Source of the DNA: UBA7960 sp964348755
GTDB taxonomy: Bacteria > Bacteroidota > Bacteroidia > Bacteroidales > UBA7960
Length of the DNA: 35,523 bases
Reading direction: 5' to 3'
Assembly: GCA_964348755.1 (NCBI GenBank)
Contig: CAYGDW010000024.1
Location: 1 to 35,523, forward strand
Below the pieces are notes generated by a model. It was not told the origin of the DNA, made no database searches, and saw only the letters and a program-made list of their open reading frames with translations. Both the position numbers and the translations under genes were made by a program. Position 1 is the stretch's first letter; every line of letters begins with the position of its first letter. This document shows positions 32,418 to 35,523 of the stretch, piece after piece.

Positions 32418-34565
32418 ATGGCAGAGAAAAAAGAAATTATAAAAAACCGGCTAAGGGACTCAATAATAAACATTTTTATTAATAGCAAAGATAGCCTTTA
32501 TAACTACAAGCAGGTAGCAAAAGCGCTTGGAGATGAGGGACTTGAAAACCGGAAATTTATTTCGGGTGTTTTGTTTACATTGGCCAAAGAAAACGTACTG
32601 CTTGAAGTATATAACGGAAAATTCAAACTCAGCCCCCTTTTTGCTGAAAAGCACAAACAGGTTGGACCTTTCATAATCGGAAGGGTAGATATGAAACAAA
32701 CCGGAAAGGCATATATACTTTCGGATGAATTACTGGAGGATGTGCTGGTTTACCCAAACAACACCAATACGGCCTTGCATGGCGATTTGGTAAAGGTGAG
32801 GCTATTTCCAAAAAGAAATGCAAAGAAAACCGAGGGTGAGATAATTGAAATTTTGGAGCGTCCGAACAAAAAGTGGGTAGGTTTGGTACAGATAAGCAGA
32901 AATTTTGCATTTTTAGTTTCTGACAGTAAGAGTATGCCTGTTGATATATTTATTCCGCTCGAAAACCTCAATGGCGCGCAAAATGGCCAAAAAGCAATTG
33001 CAGAAATTATTGATTGGACACCGCCATCAAAAAACCCACATGGAAAAATAACTGAGGTGCTGGGCATGCCGGGCGATAATGAGGTAGAAATGCATGCCAT
33101 TCTGGCTCAGTACGGGCTTCCGGCACGTTTCGATAAAGCAGTGGAGCAAGCTGCCGAAAAAATTCCTTCAGAAATTACAACCCAAGACCTTGCCAAACGC
33201 GAAGACTTTCGCGAGATACTAACCATTACAATCGATCCGCACGATGCCAAAGACCTGGACGATGCCCTTTCGTATAAAAAATTAGAAGAAAACCTTTGGG
33301 AAATAGGGGTGCATATTGCAGATGTAACCCACTACGTAAAACCAGGAAGTATAATAGACAAAGAGGCCATAAACCGAGCCACATCAATTTATCTGGTCGA
33401 TCGCACCATACCAATGCTTCCCGAAAAACTTTCGAATAATCTTTGCTCGCTCAATCCCAATACTGACAAACTCTGCTATTCGGTTATTTTTACCATAAAT
33501 GAAAAAGGTAAAATTTTAAAATCACGTTTCAGTAAAACCATAATAAATTCAGATATGCGCTTCAGTTATGAAGAAGCACAGCAAATAATTGAAGATAGAA
33601 AAGGCCCTCATTCCGAAGCTATCTTCACTATGAACGAGCTGGCTAAAACCATAAGACGACAGCGTATGAAGGATGGCGCAATAGCCTTTGAGAAAAAAGA
33701 AGTAAAATTTAATCTTGATGATAAAGGCAAACCTATTGAAGTTTACTTTAAAGAACAAAAAGAGGCCCATAAGCTTATTGAGGAATTTATGCTTTTGGCA
33801 AACCGCTATGTAGCCGAAAGAGTAGGCAAACCAAAAGCCCAAAAAACACCAAAAACCTTTGTTTACAGAATACACGATATTCCAAACCTCGAAAAATTAA
33901 CCACGTTATCAACCTTTGTGGCCAAACTTGGTTACCGCCTAAAGACAGATACGCGCAAGAATATTTCAGAATCGTTCAATAAACTACTGGAAGATTCGCA
34001 GGGTAAAGGCGAAGAAAATCTTATTGAAACACTGGCAATAAGGTCGATGGCCAAAGCCGAATATTCTACCCAAAATATTGGGCATTATGGCCTGGCATTT
34101 GATTATTACAGCCATTTTACTTCACCCATTAGACGTTATCCCGATGTAATGGCTCACCGGCTATTGTTCGATTATGAAAATGGAAAACCTGGCGCGCCTG
34201 CGACACATTATGAAGAGCTTTGCAAACACTCGTCGGATATGGAAAAAAAAGCCCAGGATGCCGAAAGAGACTCAATAAAACTAAAGCAGGTAGAGTTTAT
34301 GGCAGACAAAATTGGCCATGAATTTGAAGGCCTTATTTCGGGCGTTAGTAAATGGGGACTATTTGTTGAAATTAAGGAAAACAAAATAGAAGGAATGATT
34401 AGAATGAGCGATTTGGACGACGATTACTATTATCTTGACGAAAATAATTTTCAGGTAATTGGAAACAATAAACGAAAGGTGTATAAATTGGGAAATCCTG
34501 TTAAAATTAAAATCAAAAGCACCGATTTTATCAAAAAGGAACTCAATTTTCAACTTGCAGAATAA
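32418..34565 (+). CDS. rnr: Ribonuclease R (3'-5' exoribonuclease)
   Basis: A processive 3'-5' exonuclease that degrades structured RNA. It has 715 residues: an N-terminal helix-turn-helix-like region, cold-shock (OB) domains at about 75-240, the RNB catalytic domain at about 255-590 with the metal-binding Asp cluster IDPHDAKDLDD (272-282), and the S1 domain near the C-terminus (GLISGVSKWGLFVEI). ARNB motif YSHFTSPIRRYPDV is intact. The start ATG 32418 is favoured as the first Met of a conserved N-terminus (MAEKKEI). It is divergent from the DUF4175 pseudogene and converges with the LytTR gene. Confidence 0.95.
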   Translation: MAEKKEIIKNRLRDSIINIFINSKDSLYNYKQVAKALGDEGLENRKFISGVLFTLAKENVLLEVYNGKFKLSPLFAEKHKQVGPFIIGRVDMKQTGKAYILSDELLEDVLVYPNNTNTALHGDLVKVRLFPKRNAKKTEGEIIEILERPNKKWVGLVQISRNFAFLVSDSKSMPVDIFIPLENLNGAQNGQKAIAEIIDWTPPSKNPHGKITEVLGMPGDNEVEMHAILAQYGLPARFDKAVEQAAEKIPSEITTQDLAKREDFREILTITIDPHDAKDLDDALSYKKLEENLWEIGVHIADVTHYVKPGSIIDKEAINRATSIYLVDRTIPMLPEKLSNNLCSLNPNTDKLCYSVIFTINEKGKILKSRFSKTIINSDMRFSYEEAQQIIEDRKGPHSEAIFTMNELAKTIRRQRMKDGAIAFEKKEVKFNLDDKGKPIEVYFKEQKEAHKLIEEFMLLANRYVAERVGKPKAQKTPKTFVYRIHDIPNLEKLTTLSTFVAKLGYRLKTDTRKNISESFNKLLEDSQGKGEENLIETLAIRSMAKAEYSTQNIGHYGLAFDYYSHFTSPIRRYPDVMAHRLLFDYENGKPGAPATHYEELCKHSSDMEKKAQDAERDSIKLKQVEFMADKIGHEFEGLISGVSKWGLFVEIKENKIEGMIRMSDLDDDYYYLDENNFQVIGNNKRKVYKLGNPVKIKIKSTDFIKKELNFQLAE

Positions 34566-34567
34566 AA

Positions 34568-34601
34568 CAACCCCTTCCATGTTATATCACAGAAGGGGTT
34601 G
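34568..34601. terminator. Hairpin terminator between rnr and the LytTR gene
   Basis: CAACCCCTTC and GAAGGGGTTG form a perfect 10-bp stem with a 14-base loop in the 54-bp gap between the convergent genes. The minus strand has the more U-rich tail (TTTTATT), so it probably ends the LytTR transcript, and perhaps rnr as well. Confidence 0.65.
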
Positions 34602-34619
34602 GCATAATTAAAACTAAGC

Positions 34620-35372
34620 CTAAATCAGGTTAAGCCTGCTATAAAGCTCTTTGCGATATAATCCGCCAATAGGAAGCACTTTCATCTTACCCTCAATAAC
34701 AAGGTCGGGATATTTAATCGAAAAAATCTTGCTCAAATTTACAATGAATGATCGGTGAATCCGCACAAAATCCTTGTTGGGCAGTATGCGCACCATTTCC
34801 TTCATGGTGGTATGCGTGGTGTAGCTATTGTCTGAAGTGTTGATTACAACATAATCTTTCAAAGCTTCTACATAAAAGATATCATCAAAATTAATTTTGT
34901 TCAGCCGATAGTCGGCCCTTACAAAAATAGAATCTTTCGATTCTTTATTTTCGATGATTGAATGATACAGATCACGCTCTTTTTTAACGTCCTGATCTTT
35001 TTCGTGCTTAAAAATAGCCATTTCAATGGTAGTCTGCAATTCCTTCTCCTTAAACGGCTTGATAATATAACCGTAAGGCTCGGTAATTTTAGCTTTGCTT
35101 AACGTATTGTCGTCGGCATAGGCTGTAAGGAAAATAACCGGAATTCCGAAACGCTCCTTGATAACATTGGCAGCATCAATACCGGTCATATAACCCTTCA
35201 ACATAATATCCATCAGCACCAAATCAGGACGGTTATCCTCAATTTCTTCAATGGCTTTCTCGCCACTGTTTACTGTAGTAGGAACCAGATATCCCAACTT
35301 TTTCAGACTGTTTTGAATATCCTTGGCTACAATACTTTCATCTTCAACAACCAGAATTTTAATTTTTGCCAT
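34620..35372 (-). CDS. Two-component response regulator, REC plus LytTR DNA-binding domain
   Basis: A 250-residue cytoplasmic regulator. The receiver domain (1-125) has the acidic pair (VVEDES), the phospho-acceptor Asp55 (LVLMDIML), Thr in FLTAYAD and Lys in IIKPFKEKEL. A linker helix leads to a LytTR domain at about 150-250 (DIFYVEALKDYVVINT, FVRIHRSFIVNLSKI), which binds DNA by beta strands rather than by helix-turn-helix. This is the AlgR/LytR type common in Bacteroidetes. No sensor kinase is adjacent in the window; the NtrY-like kinase at 21299 is distant and not a usual partner. Confidence 0.93.
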   Translation of the reverse strand: MAKIKILVVEDESIVAKDIQNSLKKLGYLVPTTVNSGEKAIEEIEDNRPDLVLMDIMLKGYMTGIDAANVIKERFGIPVIFLTAYADDNTLSKAKITEPYGYIIKPFKEKELQTTIEMAIFKHEKDQDVKKERDLYHSIIENKESKDSIFVRADYRLNKINFDDIFYVEALKDYVVINTSDNSYTTHTTMKEMVRILPNKDFVRIHRSFIVNLSKIFSIKYPDLVIEGKMKVLPIGGLYRKELYSRLNLI

Positions 35373-35472
35373 AACTTTTCTTTTAAAAATTCATTCAAGA
35401 CCACTGGGCAAATTTCAATACGTTTAGCCAGCTTTGCTTGGTTTTGGTTTAAAACTTTATTTTAAAGATTTC

Positions 35473-35480
35473 CAAATTTA
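35473..35480 (-). promoter_or_regulatory. Candidate -7 promoter box of the LytTR regulator gene
   Basis: TAAATTTG on the minus strand matches TAnnTTTG and would give a leader of nearly 100 bases. No -33 TTG at the right spacing is seen before the window ends. Confidence 0.35.
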
Positions 35481-35523
35481 CTACTTTTTTTTTATTATTT
35501 AACTGCTCATAATCATTCAATAC

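Noticed and set aside
1..35523. CRISPR array, insertion sequence or prophage genes
   Set aside because: No regularly spaced repeats, transposase, integrase or phage structural genes were recognised anywhere in the window.

Overview
The window looks like a chromosomal segment from an uncultured member of the Bacteroidota, probably Bacteroidia/Bacteroidales. The basis is the gene content (DUF4292, DUF4837, DUF4382-like and DUF4175 families, an EnvC-like LytM protein, a LytTR response regulator), several -7 boxes of the Bacteroidetes type TAnnTTTG, and mostly weak Shine-Dalgarno sites. The genus cannot be read from the sequence. The left edge starts inside a tRNA-derived repeat, so it may be an assembly boundary.

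Layout. 1-915: an intact tRNA-Asn(GTT) next to three tRNA-Asn relics whose anticodon arm, and in two cases T arm, is replaced by 16-nt palindromes of the form TCCCGC-N4-GCGGGA. Between them lie two identical 382-bp tandem copies, each carrying a terminator and a small GIY-YIG endonuclease gene. 1155-3064: a DUF2007 protein, then a heavily decayed AAA+ ATPase gene. 3262-10766: a cell-envelope block on the plus strand: dut, a TPR lipoprotein, a DUF4292 lipoprotein, an EnvC-like protein, TatA, an MltD-like transglycosylase with LysM domains, and a DUF4837 lipoprotein. 10767-13493: a possible ORF relic, a DUF4382-like lipoprotein, tRNA-Arg(CCG) and deoC. 13629-18087: glutamine synthetase (minus), an NlpC/P60 lipoprotein (plus), and two minus-strand membrane-lipid type genes (two-HKD phospholipase D family; UPF0104 flippase-like). 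18364-20939: Hsp20, phosphate butyryltransferase and butyrate kinase.

20963-32260: a long minus-strand run read from right to left: a DUF4175 gene reduced to a pseudogene, an RsbW/HATPase-like protein that has lost its ATP-binding motifs, ybeY, mnmG, two parS centromere sites, a SAM methyltransferase, a 1275-residue NtrY-like histidine kinase, and a small secreted protein made of six TEWKSEA repeats that looks translationally coupled to the kinase. The parS pair beside mnmG suggests a position near the chromosome origin. 32418-35523: RNase R (plus) and a LytTR response regulator (minus) facing each other across a perfect hairpin.

The most unusual structure is the tRNA / palindrome / GIY-YIG cassette at the left end. 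Next are the parS pair with its false N-terminus for the methyltransferase, the kinase-coupled WKSEA repeat protein, and the paired decay of the DUF4175 gene and its HATPase-like neighbour.
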